From: Armatimonadota bacterium
GTDB lineage: Bacteria; Armatimonadota; UBA5829; DSUL01
DNA: 64,000 bases
Direction: 5' to 3'
NCBI GenBank assembly: GCA_020846715.1
Contig: JADLDK010000026.1
Coordinates: forward strand, 1-64,000
Translations under genes and position numbers: made by a program
Notes under the pieces: model-generated
Database searches by the model: none
Seen by the model: only the letters and a program-made list of their open reading frames with translations
What the model was told of the DNA's origin: nothing
Shown here: positions 8,878 through 17,289 of the stretch, piece after piece
Layout of the letters: each line of letters begins with the position of its first letter
How positions within the stretch are numbered: the stretch's first letter is position 1

Positions 8878-10101
8878 CTAGGCTTTCTCCAGTTCAAAAG
8901 CCTGGTGCAGCACACGCACCGCCTGCTGAATATCGTCAGAGTTGATCAATACAGTGATGCGAATCTCGCTTGTTGTGATGGAAAGGATGTTGATTCCAGC
9001 CTCAGCAAGCGCGGAGAACATTTTGTCCGCATAGCCCGGGTGCGAGCGAATGCCCGTGCCGACAATGGAGACCTTGGCCACATCTTCATCCACCGTCACC
9101 TCACCGGCGTTCAAGTCCTTGGCGACGGCGGTAGTGACCGCCAACGCCGTGCCAAAGTCCTCGTCGTTCACGGTGAAGGAGAGATCCGTCACGCCTTTTG
9201 AAGAGACGTTTTGCACGATAATGTCAACGCTCACATTCTTCTCGGCAAGGGCGTGGAAAATGCGGGAGGCTGCGCCGGGAATGTCCGGCACGCTTGCTAC
9301 AGTAATGCGGTTGGTTTTCGCATCATGCGCAATTCCTCGTACCGGATTGCGAATTTCCATCTGCTCGTCTTCATGTCTGATCACTGTACCGGGTGCCTCC
9401 GTCTGGCTGTGCGCCACCAAAATCTCAATATCGTATAGCTCACCGAGCTCTACCGCGCGCGAGTGCATCACCTTCGCGCCCTGTCCCGCAAGCTCCAACA
9501 TCTCTTCGTAAGAAACGCTGTCCAGCTTGCGCGCTTCCGGGACAATGCGCGGGTCTGTGGTGTAAACGCCCTCGACATCCGTGTATATCTCGCAGCGGTC
9601 CGCGTCCAGAGCGCGCGCCACAGCCACAGCGGTAGTGTCCGATCCGCCGCGCCCCAGCGTCGTAATGTCAGCCCAACTGGCGTGCTCCGTAATGCCCTGA
9701 AATCCCGCGATGACCAGTACGTTGCCCTTGTCCAGCTCGCGGCGCATGCGTGTTGGGTCAATTTTCGAGATACGCGCTTTGCGATGAACCACTTCCGTGA
9801 TAATGCCAGCCTGTCCGCCTGTCAGGGACACGGCCTTGCAGCCAAGTGACTGAAGCGCCATTGTCATCAGAGCGCTTGAGGCTTGCTCGCCTGTTGCCAG
9901 CAGCTTGTCCATCTCGCGGGGGTCAGGAGCTGTGCTGAGCTGTTGCGCGAGAGCGATGAGGTTGTCCGTGGTTTTTCCCATAGCGCTGACCACGATCGCT
10001 ACATCCGCTTTTTCGCGTGTCCGGGCTACGCGCGTCGCCACCGCCATTATCCGGTCGGCATCCGCAACCGAGCTGCCCCCGTACTTCTGCACCACAAGCA
10101 T
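8878..10101 (-). CDS. lysC: Aspartate kinase (monofunctional, lysine pathway)
   Basis: Phosphorylates aspartate in the first step of lysine, threonine and methionine synthesis. At 407 residues it has the length of Bacillus-type aspartokinase II. The N-terminal kinase begins LVVQKYGGSSVADADRI (KxGG binding motif) and includes GRGGSDTTAVAVARALDADRCEIYTDVEGVYTTDPR. Two ACT domains follow (ITVASVPDIPGAASRIF and VSIVGTGIRSHPGYADKMFSAL), implying feedback control by lysine and/or threonine. In this subclass an internal start often yields a separate regulatory subunit; I could not confirm one. It stands alone: no asd or dapA is adjacent. Confidence 0.96.
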   Translation of the reverse strand: MLVVQKYGGSSVADADRIMAVATRVARTREKADVAIVVSAMGKTTDNLIALAQQLSTAPDPREMDKLLATGEQASSALMTMALQSLGCKAVSLTGGQAGIITEVVHRKARISKIDPTRMRRELDKGNVLVIAGFQGITEHASWADITTLGRGGSDTTAVAVARALDADRCEIYTDVEGVYTTDPRIVPEARKLDSVSYEEMLELAGQGAKVMHSRAVELGELYDIEILVAHSQTEAPGTVIRHEDEQMEIRNPVRGIAHDAKTNRITVASVPDIPGAASRIFHALAEKNVSVDIIVQNVSSKGVTDLSFTVNDEDFGTALAVTTAVAKDLNAGEVTVDEDVAKVSIVGTGIRSHPGYADKMFSALAEAGINILSITTSEIRITVLINSDDIQQAVRVLHQAFELEKA

Positions 10102-10179
10102 ACTGAATCTGTCCCTCTAGCGCGTGCTTTTTGCGCCGCCGGCAATCTTGGAAAACCGTTGGCATTTTAGCACGGACGG

Positions 10180-10575
10180 TCAAGGCCGTCTGAGGGCGCC
10201 CGGTAACTGGATGCGGGTCAGTTGTTTGCGTGAAGGATTTAGCAGGTCCTCCGGCTCTTTCGGCTCATACGCGGCGATGTACCAGGCTACGCCGATGTCC
10301 AGGAGAGGAACGATCATCAGCGCGCCAAGCCAGTCCGGCTTGTCCATGGATCGCGCAATCTCCATCCAGAGAAGCGCCCACACCAGGATGTTTATAACGG
10401 GAAGAAGAAGCCCAACAAGCCACAGAAGGTTTTTGTCCGCTATCTCGCACACCAGATAGAGCTGGAGAAGGGGAATGAACGCCATCCATTCGTTGTCAGT
10501 TGAGGTCTTTGTGGCGACGACGTATATGGGTATGGCAATCGCCACATAGCTAATGACCAGCCAAATGTACTCCAC
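10180..10575 (-). CDS. Small integral membrane protein, DUF5684-like
   Basis: A 131-residue protein with about four hydrophobic helices (IWLVISYVAIAIPIYVVA, MAFIPLLQLYLVCEIA, LLWLVGLLLPVINILVWALLW, WLGALMIVPLLDIGVAWYIAAY) and a charged C-terminal tail. The pattern of a W-rich core and a P in the third helix resembles DUF5684 proteins, often described as signal-peptidase-I-associated; no catalytic motif is visible. ATG 10575 is followed directly by the first helix. It lies 78 nt upstream of lysC in the same direction and may share its transcript. Function unknown. Confidence 0.7.
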   Translation of the reverse strand: MEYIWLVISYVAIAIPIYVVATKTSTDNEWMAFIPLLQLYLVCEIADKNLLWLVGLLLPVINILVWALLWMEIARSMDKPDWLGALMIVPLLDIGVAWYIAAYEPKEPEDLLNPSRKQLTRIQLPGALRRP

Positions 10576-10666
10576 AGTAAATACCTCCCTGCAGTCCGCG
10601 ACAGCGGGCGGCTTGTTCCACTGTAAGCCTTCCAGATATGCCTGTCAAGCATAGAGGCGCAGGATG

Positions 10667-11764
10667 CTAGTCGAGGTCGAAGAAGCGCTGTAGAATTGCG
10701 CTCGCCGTCTCCACCTGTGCCAGTGGAACGCTCTCTCGGTCAGTGTGCGCCAGAGCTATGTCCCCCGGACCGAAGACAACCGAGGGCAGCCCAGCCGCCG
10801 AATAGACGGCGGCGTCAGTCGCGTAGTTTGCGGAGATGCTGGGGAGCGTGGAGGCGTCTATGAGACGGCGCACAAGAGGCAGGTCTTCGGGAGTCTCCAG
10901 CGCAGGGCCCGCCAGATATGGCGCGTGAATTTCCACATCTGACGGGAGGTGCGACCGCAACTCATCCAGCAGCGCCTCCTGCGTGTCTCCCGGGAGGCTT
11001 CTCACGTCCACATGCGCTGACGCCGAAGCCGGAATCACATTGGCGGCCTGTCCGCCCTCAATCATATTCACCGAAAGCGTCCGCGTTCCAAGCCCCGCTC
11101 TCTCCTCACTCGACCAGCGTTCGGCCTGCTCTTGCAGCGCTGTGATCGCTGTAGCCAGAGGATAGATAGCGTTGACGCCCAGCTCGGGTGTGGCGGAGTG
11201 GCAGCTTTTCCCTTTCGCGCCAAGCACAAAGCGCATAACGCCCTTGTGCCGGGTGAGGATATGCAAGTGTGTCGGTTCCCCGGCGATCACCAGATCGGCT
11301 TTCAGGTGAGTCGCGGCTGCCTGTGAGCCTGCAAAGCCCGCTTCCTCATCGCAGACGGCGGCAAAGGTCAGGTTGAAGGCGCAGTCACCGCGCCGCGCCG
11401 CTTCAAGAAAACTGTGCGCAAAGACCGCCAGACTCGCTTTCGTGTCGCAGCTTCCACGTCCGAAGATTGTCCCGTCCCGCTCGATCGGGTCAAAAGGATC
11501 GCCTTCCCAGTCCTCTGCGGGTACAGTGTCAGTATGCGCGGACAGAACCACCGTCTGAGGCTTGCCGAAGTCCAGGTGCGCAAACAGATTTGGCCGTCCC
11601 GGAAGGACTTCGCGCAGTTCGCAGTCCAGGCCCGGCTGCTTGAACAAAGCGCTGAGATACGCGCAGACGTCGGCTTCTCCGTCCGGGCTGAACTCCGGCC
11701 TGATACTCGGGCTCACGCTGCGGATAGCGACAAGGTCTTTGAGGACTGATCTGATATCCTTCAC
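10667..11764 (-). CDS. M20 family metallopeptidase (ArgE/DapE-like deacylase)
   Basis: Zinc-dependent hydrolase of N-acyl amino acids. The 365-residue protein has the M20 metal sites: SAHTDTVP near residue 96, GRGSCDTKAS near 126, CDEEAGFAGS near 163 (general base EE), and IAGEPTH. The dimerisation domain is in the middle (GVMRFVLGAKGKSCHSATPELGVNAIYPLA). The final metal histidine is likely in GPGDIALAHTDRE. It belongs to the acetylornithine deacetylase/succinyl-diaminopimelate desuccinylase group; proximity to lysC would fit DapE, but ArgE cannot be excluded from sequence alone. Confidence 0.88.
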   Translation of the reverse strand: MKDIRSVLKDLVAIRSVSPSIRPEFSPDGEADVCAYLSALFKQPGLDCELREVLPGRPNLFAHLDFGKPQTVVLSAHTDTVPAEDWEGDPFDPIERDGTIFGRGSCDTKASLAVFAHSFLEAARRGDCAFNLTFAAVCDEEAGFAGSQAAATHLKADLVIAGEPTHLHILTRHKGVMRFVLGAKGKSCHSATPELGVNAIYPLATAITALQEQAERWSSEERAGLGTRTLSVNMIEGGQAANVIPASASAHVDVRSLPGDTQEALLDELRSHLPSDVEIHAPYLAGPALETPEDLPLVRRLIDASTLPSISANYATDAAVYSAAGLPSVVFGPGDIALAHTDRESVPLAQVETASAILQRFFDLD

Positions 11765-11806
11765 AAGCGCATGTTGCGCCAGCGCGCGCCGGAGCGCAAG
11801 GCGTCT

Positions 11807-12946
11807 TTAGGAAGCGGCGCCAACGGCCTGCCGGACACCGGAGATACCGCGTGTGTTTTTCAGGTGGAGCAGACCCGCGACTAATCCGTCCGAAGGGTCC
11901 AGAAGCAGCTTGTAGAGGACCTGCTCAAATTTGTTGAAGCTGCGCTTTGGCGGCTCGCTCACGCGCCCCGCCACCAGGCTGTATATCTGGACGGTGGACG
12001 CGCCGCTCAAAATATAATCCAGCGCGTGCAGCCCGGTGTACACGCCTCCGGAGGCGCTGAGTTGCATTTCCGGCAGCGCCTTGCGGAGCAGCCCGATGTC
12101 TGATACTACTGTCGCGCGCGACTGCTTGCGAAGGGTATCGACGCGCATGGCTGATCGGTGGGCTACGGTCAGGCCGGCCGGTACTCGGGAGGCGCTTTTG
12201 ATTGCTGAAGCGCAGGCCATGAGTACCATTGAAGAGGTCTGCAGCTTAGGCCACAACGCCGCTTTGCTCTCGTCAATCAGACTTCCAATAGCGCTCAAAA
12301 AAGCCGAAGCCCGCGCAGCCGCTTCTTCCGCGGAAGTCGTGTCAAAATCTGCCGGCAGCGGTATCTCCAGAACGTCAGACCCCGCCTCGTGAAGCTGTGT
12401 AGCTGTGTGTGTCCACTCCTCGCGCAGTGTCTCTCCCTCTCGCGGAATCTGCCCGAGAAAGGAGCCGATTACCTGCGTTTGACTGGCTCTGACGGCCTCT
12501 GCGCAACTGCGTACGAACGCAATGTACTCATCCAGTCTCCGCGCGTCCAGTCGCCCGTGCCACCGCACAACAGGACGGTTGCGCCGTTTGTCAGAAGGCT
12601 CGTACGTGCTCGGTGTTCCGGAGGTCTCCAGCTTTGCCCGCTGGTCCTCCAGAGAGCTCATGCCCGAGCTGTCCTCAGCAGCCACCGTACGCAGGATTAC
12701 CGCACCCCATCCAGCCTGCGCCGCCTTTTCAATCTGTGAAATCTCCTGCGTCATCTCGCCTGCGCCCACGACAAACGGATTGCGCAGCTTCAGCGGTCCG
12801 AAACTCGTCACCAGATCAACATCCAGCCGCTCGGCGACGATTTCAGGCAGATCCAAAGGGAGCGCTTCGCGAGCGTAGCGCTTCCAGAGGCGCTCCAGAC
12901 GCTCCTTCTGACGCAGCGTCATCTCCAGATCCCGCGCTTTCAGCAA
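11807..12946 (-). CDS. Dihydroorotate dehydrogenase-like TIM-barrel protein
   Basis: A 379-residue protein with DHODH-like features: VDLVTSFGPLKLRNPFVVGAGEMTQEISQIEKAAQAGWGAVILRT at the barrel start, then the typical segment of the second half, LSASGGVYTGLHALDYILSGASTVQIYSLV, which corresponds to the FMN-phosphate loop. The usual catalytic serine/cysteine loop and the substrate asparagines are not obvious, so orotate synthesis is not assured. The start is TTG 12946, 12 nt after the upstream oxidoreductase; ATG 12922 (TLRQKERLERL) is an alternative. The order oxidoreductase-DHODH-like on one strand suggests a catabolic pair rather than a pyrimidine gene. Confidence 0.6.
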   Translation of the reverse strand: MLKARDLEMTLRQKERLERLWKRYAREALPLDLPEIVAERLDVDLVTSFGPLKLRNPFVVGAGEMTQEISQIEKAAQAGWGAVILRTVAAEDSSGMSSLEDQRAKLETSGTPSTYEPSDKRRNRPVVRWHGRLDARRLDEYIAFVRSCAEAVRASQTQVIGSFLGQIPREGETLREEWTHTATQLHEAGSDVLEIPLPADFDTTSAEEAAARASAFLSAIGSLIDESKAALWPKLQTSSMVLMACASAIKSASRVPAGLTVAHRSAMRVDTLRKQSRATVVSDIGLLRKALPEMQLSASGGVYTGLHALDYILSGASTVQIYSLVAGRVSEPPKRSFNKFEQVLYKLLLDPSDGLVAGLLHLKNTRGISGVRQAVGAAS

Positions 12947-12958
12947 CTGCCGCGCCAG

Positions 12959-13912
12959 CTACTCTTCACCCCAGAAACGCCGGATTGGACGGGAAGCAGC
13001 CGCGTACTCCTTCTGGAATACATTGCCGTCGAAGCCGGGATCGTCCGCAGGAATGTCAGCGAGCGCCACAGGTTCACCGCCCCGCTCTCGTGAGAGCCGG
13101 CCCGCGAGCAGGATCTTCACAGACTCTGTCAACTCCTCCATCGCCGCGAGGCGATTCTGTCCGGTTTCAAGTGTGTCCAGCAGCCGGTCCAGCAGTGCAG
13201 AATAAAGCCGGCTGTTGTCCACCTTGATGAAGCGATGCCCTTTCGTAGTAAGAATTGAGAACGTGAACGGCTGGTAAACACCTATGACGGTGCTGTAGGC
13301 GGCTGTGCGGCTGCCGTCGTAGGTGATATGAAAGCTCTCACATCGGGTCTCGCCCTGCGAAGCGGCGCCTGCAAATCGAACGCTGGTCGCTCCAGCGCCG
13401 ATGATGCGCGTGAGGCCTTCCACGGCGTGACAGCCGTAGTTGAACTCATCCACCCCTACCGTCGCCCAGACATGCACCGGATCGCCCCGCTCACCCGCTT
13501 CTTCTGCCAGAAACTCATCTATTTCCAGAGCGTACCGGACCGACGAGCAGCCGAGTACCGTCGCGCCCTGAGCCGCCATCTCTTCCAGCGCCTTGCAGTC
13601 CGCCAGGTTGCCCGCCAGCGGCTTGTCAATGAATACCGGCTTGCCGCGCTCCACGAACGGGCGCGCCTGGCGGAGGTGATCGTCCCAGTTGCAGCTATGG
13701 ATGATTCCCGCGTCCACCTTATCCGCCAGCTCCTCCAGCGACCGGGCGTGGAAATCGAGGCCGTACCTGTCCACGAACGCCTGCGTCTGGGCATCATCCC
13801 GGAACGAATCGTTGAAGACACCGCTGTAGCGCGCGCGTCCTGTTTTCTTGAAGTACTCCGCAAAGGAGACACAGTGGGAGGTGTCCAGCGTGACCGCGCC
13901 GATTTCAATCAT
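12959..13912 (-). CDS. Gfo/Idh/MocA-family oxidoreductase
   Basis: NAD(P)-dependent sugar or polyol dehydrogenase family. The product is 317 residues. The Rossmann start IEIGAVTLDTSHCVSFAEYFKKTG lacks the usual GxGxxG, but the family motif DKP (from EKP) is present in GKPVFIDKPLAGNLADCKALEEMA, and HAVEGLTRIIGAG corresponds to the substrate-side region with the conserved histidine. It lies divergent from the GHL6 hydrolase, with 175 nt between, and 12 nt upstream of the DHODH-like gene. The atypical nucleotide-binding loop is like a subgroup whose members start with a TSH motif. Substrate unknown. Confidence 0.8.
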   Translation of the reverse strand: MIEIGAVTLDTSHCVSFAEYFKKTGRARYSGVFNDSFRDDAQTQAFVDRYGLDFHARSLEELADKVDAGIIHSCNWDDHLRQARPFVERGKPVFIDKPLAGNLADCKALEEMAAQGATVLGCSSVRYALEIDEFLAEEAGERGDPVHVWATVGVDEFNYGCHAVEGLTRIIGAGATSVRFAGAASQGETRCESFHITYDGSRTAAYSTVIGVYQPFTFSILTTKGHRFIKVDNSRLYSALLDRLLDTLETGQNRLAAMEELTESVKILLAGRLSRERGGEPVALADIPADDPGFDGNVFQKEYAAASRPIRRFWGEE

Positions 13913-14087
13913 AGCCGTAGTTGATTCCTTTTCCGAGTTGTTGTGAGGCTGGCGCCGCTGAATACATTAGAGCGCTAAGCTGTTCGTGTCAACCCTTTGC
14001 AGACAGGAAGCGCCGATAGTGACGACTAAGTCTGCCTGACAAGCTAAAGGCCACTCCATTACGGTCTTTTCACAGCAGGAGACGCCA

Positions 14088-16097
14088 GTGTCGTACCATC
14101 TTCGCTTCAGACAGATTCACCTGGACTTCCACACCTCACCTGACATTCCGGGCATTGGTGAGAAGTTTGACACAGCGCAGTGGCAAAAAGCGCTCAAGGA
14201 AGGACATGTGAACTCCATCACCACCTTCGCAAAGTGCCACCACGGCTGGAGCTACCACAAGACGCGCGTCGGCAAGATGCATCCGGGACTGAGTTTCGAC
14301 CTTCTGCGTCAGCAGTATGACGCCGCCAAAGAGATTGATGTCAACGTCCCCATTTACATATCCGCGGGCGTTGATGACGTGGCAGCAGCGGAGCATCCAG
14401 AGTGGCGCGAGGTCGGCGTTGACGGGCAGTACATCGGCTGGGCAGGTCCCATCACGCGGCCCGGCTTCAAGTCTATGTGTTTCGCAACGCCTTATCTGAA
14501 CTACCTGTGCGATCAGATTCGGGAAGTCGTGGAGCTGTTTCCGGAGTGCGACGGCATCTTTCTGGACATCATTCATCAGGATGAGTGCTGCTGCCGGTGG
14601 TGCCTGGCAAAGATGGAGGAGATGGGGCTGGACGCTGAGAAGCCGGAAGACCGCCGCGCATGCGCTGAGGCCGTTTTGGAGAACTACTATATTCGCGCAA
14701 CGGCTGCTGTTCGGTCGCTGAATCCGCAGATGCCTGTCTTTCACAACAGTGGTCACGTGGCTAAGGGACGCCAGGGTCTCCTGAAGCACTTCAGCCATCT
14801 GGAGCTTGAGTCGCTGCCAACGGGCGGGTGGGGCTATGACCATTTTCCGCTGTCCGCCAAATACGCCCAGAAGACCGGATTGGACGTGTTGGGGATGACC
14901 GGCAAGTTCCACACCACGTGGGGGGAGTTTGGCGGTTACAAGCATCCGAACGCTCTGCTCTATGAATGCGCGGCGATGCTGGCGCACGGGGCCAAGTGCT
15001 CTGTCGGCGACCAGCTTCATCCGAACGGTTGGATGGACGAGACGACGTATCGCATTATCGGACAGGCGTACGAGGAGGTCGAAGCAAAAGAGCCGTGGTG
15101 CGACAACGTGGAGGCCGTCGCGGACGTGGCGGTACTATCCAGCGAAGCGGAGACTGGCCAGCGCCTGCCGGACACGGGCGCGGGGCGGGTGCTTCTGGAA
15201 GAGCACTTTCTGTTTGATCTGATTGACCGCAACGTAGATTTCGCTGGCTATCGTCTGCTGATTCTGCCGGATGTCATCCGGCTGGACGGCGCTCTTACGC
15301 AGAAGCTCCGGCGGTATCTGGAGGGTGGTGGAAGACTGCTCCTTACGGGGGAGAGCGGGCTGGGCAAAGACGGCGGCGGTTTCGGCGTGGATATTGGCGC
15401 AAGCTACGAGGGGCTCAGCCCGGATCAGCCGGACTATCTGGTCGCGGGTGAGCGCCTGAAGCCGGATTTCGTGGACAGTCCTCTGGTGATGTACGGGCGC
15501 TCGCAGCAGGTGCGCCCGACAACTGGAGAGAGCCTGGCCGCCATCCGTCTGCCGTACTTCAACCGCACCTGGCGGCATTACTGCAGCCACCAGCACGCGC
15601 CGGATGCGAAAGACAGCGTGTTTTCGGCGGCAGTGCAGACAACGAACACTCTGTATCTGGCGCATCCGATTTTCACCATTTATGCGGGATCCGGCGCGGT
15701 CGCCTATCGCCAGTACGCCTCCAGCGCCATTTGCGCAGCTCTGGGCGCAGAGCCATCCTTGACCACGAACATGCCCTCCACTGCGCGCGTATCGCTGATG
15801 CGCCAGCCGGATGAGAAGCGCTACGTACTCCATCTGCTTTACGCAAATACCATCGCCCGCGGCTCGCATCAGAGCTTTTCAGCGGAAGGCTACGTCCGGG
15901 ACTCTCATGGCGTGGAGGTGATTGAGGAGCTTCTGCCGCTGCACGATGTGGATGTGACACTTCGCCTGCCGGAGGCCATCCAGAGTGTGACGCTCCAGCC
16001 GCAGGGACAGAAGCTGGAGACTCGCGCAGCAGATGGAAAGCTGAGCGTGCGCCTGGACAAGTTCACCTGCCACCAGATGATTGAGCTTGGGTACTGA
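14088..16097 (+). CDS. GHL6-type glycoside hydrolase-like protein with beta-galactosidase trimerisation-like domain
   Basis: A 669-residue protein without an obvious signal peptide. The N-terminal TIM barrel (residues 1-330) has the hypothetical glycosyl hydrolase 6 pattern: RQIHLDFHTSPDI, VNSITTFAKCHHGWSYH, CDGIFLDIIHQDECCCRWC, and GDQLHPNG. The middle (about 340-520) resembles the trimerisation domain of family 42 galactosidases (LLILPDVIRLDGALTQKLRRYLEGGGRLLLTGESGL). GTG 14088 is supported by AGGAG at 14077-14081, spacing 6. Related proteins are often listed near fucosidases, so a cytoplasmic exo-glycosidase is plausible but unproven. Confidence 0.8.
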   Translation: MSYHLRFRQIHLDFHTSPDIPGIGEKFDTAQWQKALKEGHVNSITTFAKCHHGWSYHKTRVGKMHPGLSFDLLRQQYDAAKEIDVNVPIYISAGVDDVAAAEHPEWREVGVDGQYIGWAGPITRPGFKSMCFATPYLNYLCDQIREVVELFPECDGIFLDIIHQDECCCRWCLAKMEEMGLDAEKPEDRRACAEAVLENYYIRATAAVRSLNPQMPVFHNSGHVAKGRQGLLKHFSHLELESLPTGGWGYDHFPLSAKYAQKTGLDVLGMTGKFHTTWGEFGGYKHPNALLYECAAMLAHGAKCSVGDQLHPNGWMDETTYRIIGQAYEEVEAKEPWCDNVEAVADVAVLSSEAETGQRLPDTGAGRVLLEEHFLFDLIDRNVDFAGYRLLILPDVIRLDGALTQKLRRYLEGGGRLLLTGESGLGKDGGGFGVDIGASYEGLSPDQPDYLVAGERLKPDFVDSPLVMYGRSQQVRPTTGESLAAIRLPYFNRTWRHYCSHQHAPDAKDSVFSAAVQTTNTLYLAHPIFTIYAGSGAVAYRQYASSAICAALGAEPSLTTNMPSTARVSLMRQPDEKRYVLHLLYANTIARGSHQSFSAEGYVRDSHGVEVIEELLPLHDVDVTLRLPEAIQSVTLQPQGQKLETRAADGKLSVRLDKFTCHQMIELGY

Positions 16098-16265
16098 GTA
16101 GGCGGCCTTCTGTCCCGTCAAGGCGAAGGTGTGAGATGGGCAGGATGATATCCCTAAGTCGTTCTCAAGTCTGAGGGCTGTTGTGAGGGTTGGCACTGGT
16201 AAGCGTGGCGAGGCGCCGCAGAACGTACGGACAGTGAAAAATCACAGCCTTTACGCTCAGGCCGG

Positions 16266-17147
16266 CTATGCGTTTCCTCGCATCCTGATCCGGCGGGAAC
16301 GGGCTTCCTCTTCCCGTTTCAGCGCCTCCTCACAACAGTCCAGAAAGGCGAACGTCGCTTCCATCTTTCGGACTACTTCTGGCGCCATCCCGGTATCCGA
16401 CCCGCGTTTGAAGGCCGCCTCCATCCCACGCCTGAGTTCCGAAGGGTCGCGGGTTGGTACTGACATTACAGGATTCAATACCGGGCGTAATTTCACATTT
16501 GGCGCATCCGGCGAGCCAGAGGATTTCAACGGAACCTGATAGTTCAGCAAGAGTGGGCGAAGGGTGTATTCTGGCGAAGGACTTCCCCCGGCCGAACTTA
16601 GTATCAGCCCGTGCGGCGCCCATTCGCGCAAGCCATCGCTGAGCGTCGGCGCCTGTTCCAACACGTAGTCGGTGAGCCAGACAAAAGCGCCGTCAGCTTG
16701 CTGGTGGTTGCGAGCCGCGTCATCAACCGCCGGACCCACGAAAACGTCTCCTGTAATCAGACATTTGCCCGCCGATATAGCGCCTCTAAAGTTAAGCGGA
16801 ATCTCCTCAAGAGCTGCGCCGTGGATGAGGGCAAGCGCCCCTTCAGCCACTAGCTCAAAGCAACGCCTTCTAAGAACCACGTCCTCGTGACGAGCGTAAT
16901 TGACAATGATAGCAGCGAGGAGAAACGTATCGGAAAATGATACGACATCGTACCTGAGCGCCTCTGGGTCCTCGAACGTCTCATTCTGCTGGCCTAAGCT
17001 ACTTGCCTCACTTCGCAGATTCACCATGACATCGGAAAGCCAGAGCGGATCTACATGGTTCCATATCCCTGCAAATCCCAGGATATCCATGAAGCAGACG
17101 ACTCCCCAGTCCATGTGCTGGACACCCGCGAACTTTTTCTCATCCAA
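16266..17147 (-). CDS. Orphan class III nucleotidyl cyclase-like protein
   Basis: A 293-residue soluble protein. Residues 14-190 fit a degenerate class III cyclase fold of the type seen in stand-alone bacterial cyclases, including Pycsar-like ones. VCFMDILGFAGIW puts one metal-binding aspartate at D21, VVSFSDTFLLA a second at D73, and NFRGAISAGKCLITGDVFVGPAVDDAA (from residue 119) matches the RG(A/V)I-x-G and GPA-x2-A elements. The rest (190-293) is unrecognised and ends in a charged helix. No effector gene (TIR, membrane or nuclease) is adjacent. Start TTG 17147 follows an in-frame TAA; ATG 17114 is possible and keeps the domain. Product nucleotide and role unknown. Confidence 0.6.
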   Translation of the reverse strand: MDEKKFAGVQHMDWGVVCFMDILGFAGIWNHVDPLWLSDVMVNLRSEASSLGQQNETFEDPEALRYDVVSFSDTFLLAAIIVNYARHEDVVLRRRCFELVAEGALALIHGAALEEIPLNFRGAISAGKCLITGDVFVGPAVDDAARNHQQADGAFVWLTDYVLEQAPTLSDGLREWAPHGLILSSAGGSPSPEYTLRPLLLNYQVPLKSSGSPDAPNVKLRPVLNPVMSVPTRDPSELRRGMEAAFKRGSDTGMAPEVVRKMEATFAFLDCCEEALKREEEARSRRIRMRGNA

Positions 17148-17289
17148 GGTTTATTAATGTCTCCAGGGTCGGATTCTTGCGCTGCTAGATGGGCTGTGAT
17201 TCCGGAGTTGCTGCGGGTATTTTGATTTCAGACGCGCGATTACGCTTGCGTGCTCTCTTTCAATATCCCTCGGGATGGTCAACCCGAGC

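Noticed and set aside
10102-10179. Lysine riboswitch before lysC
   Set aside because: Only 78 nt separate lysC from the upstream gene, too short for the aptamer, and no L-box-like motif is visible there.
16098-17289. Complete Pycsar-like anti-phage operon around the cyclase-like gene
   Set aside because: No effector gene on either side; flanking gaps are 168 and 142 nt and contain no credible frame. Only an orphan cyclase is claimed.
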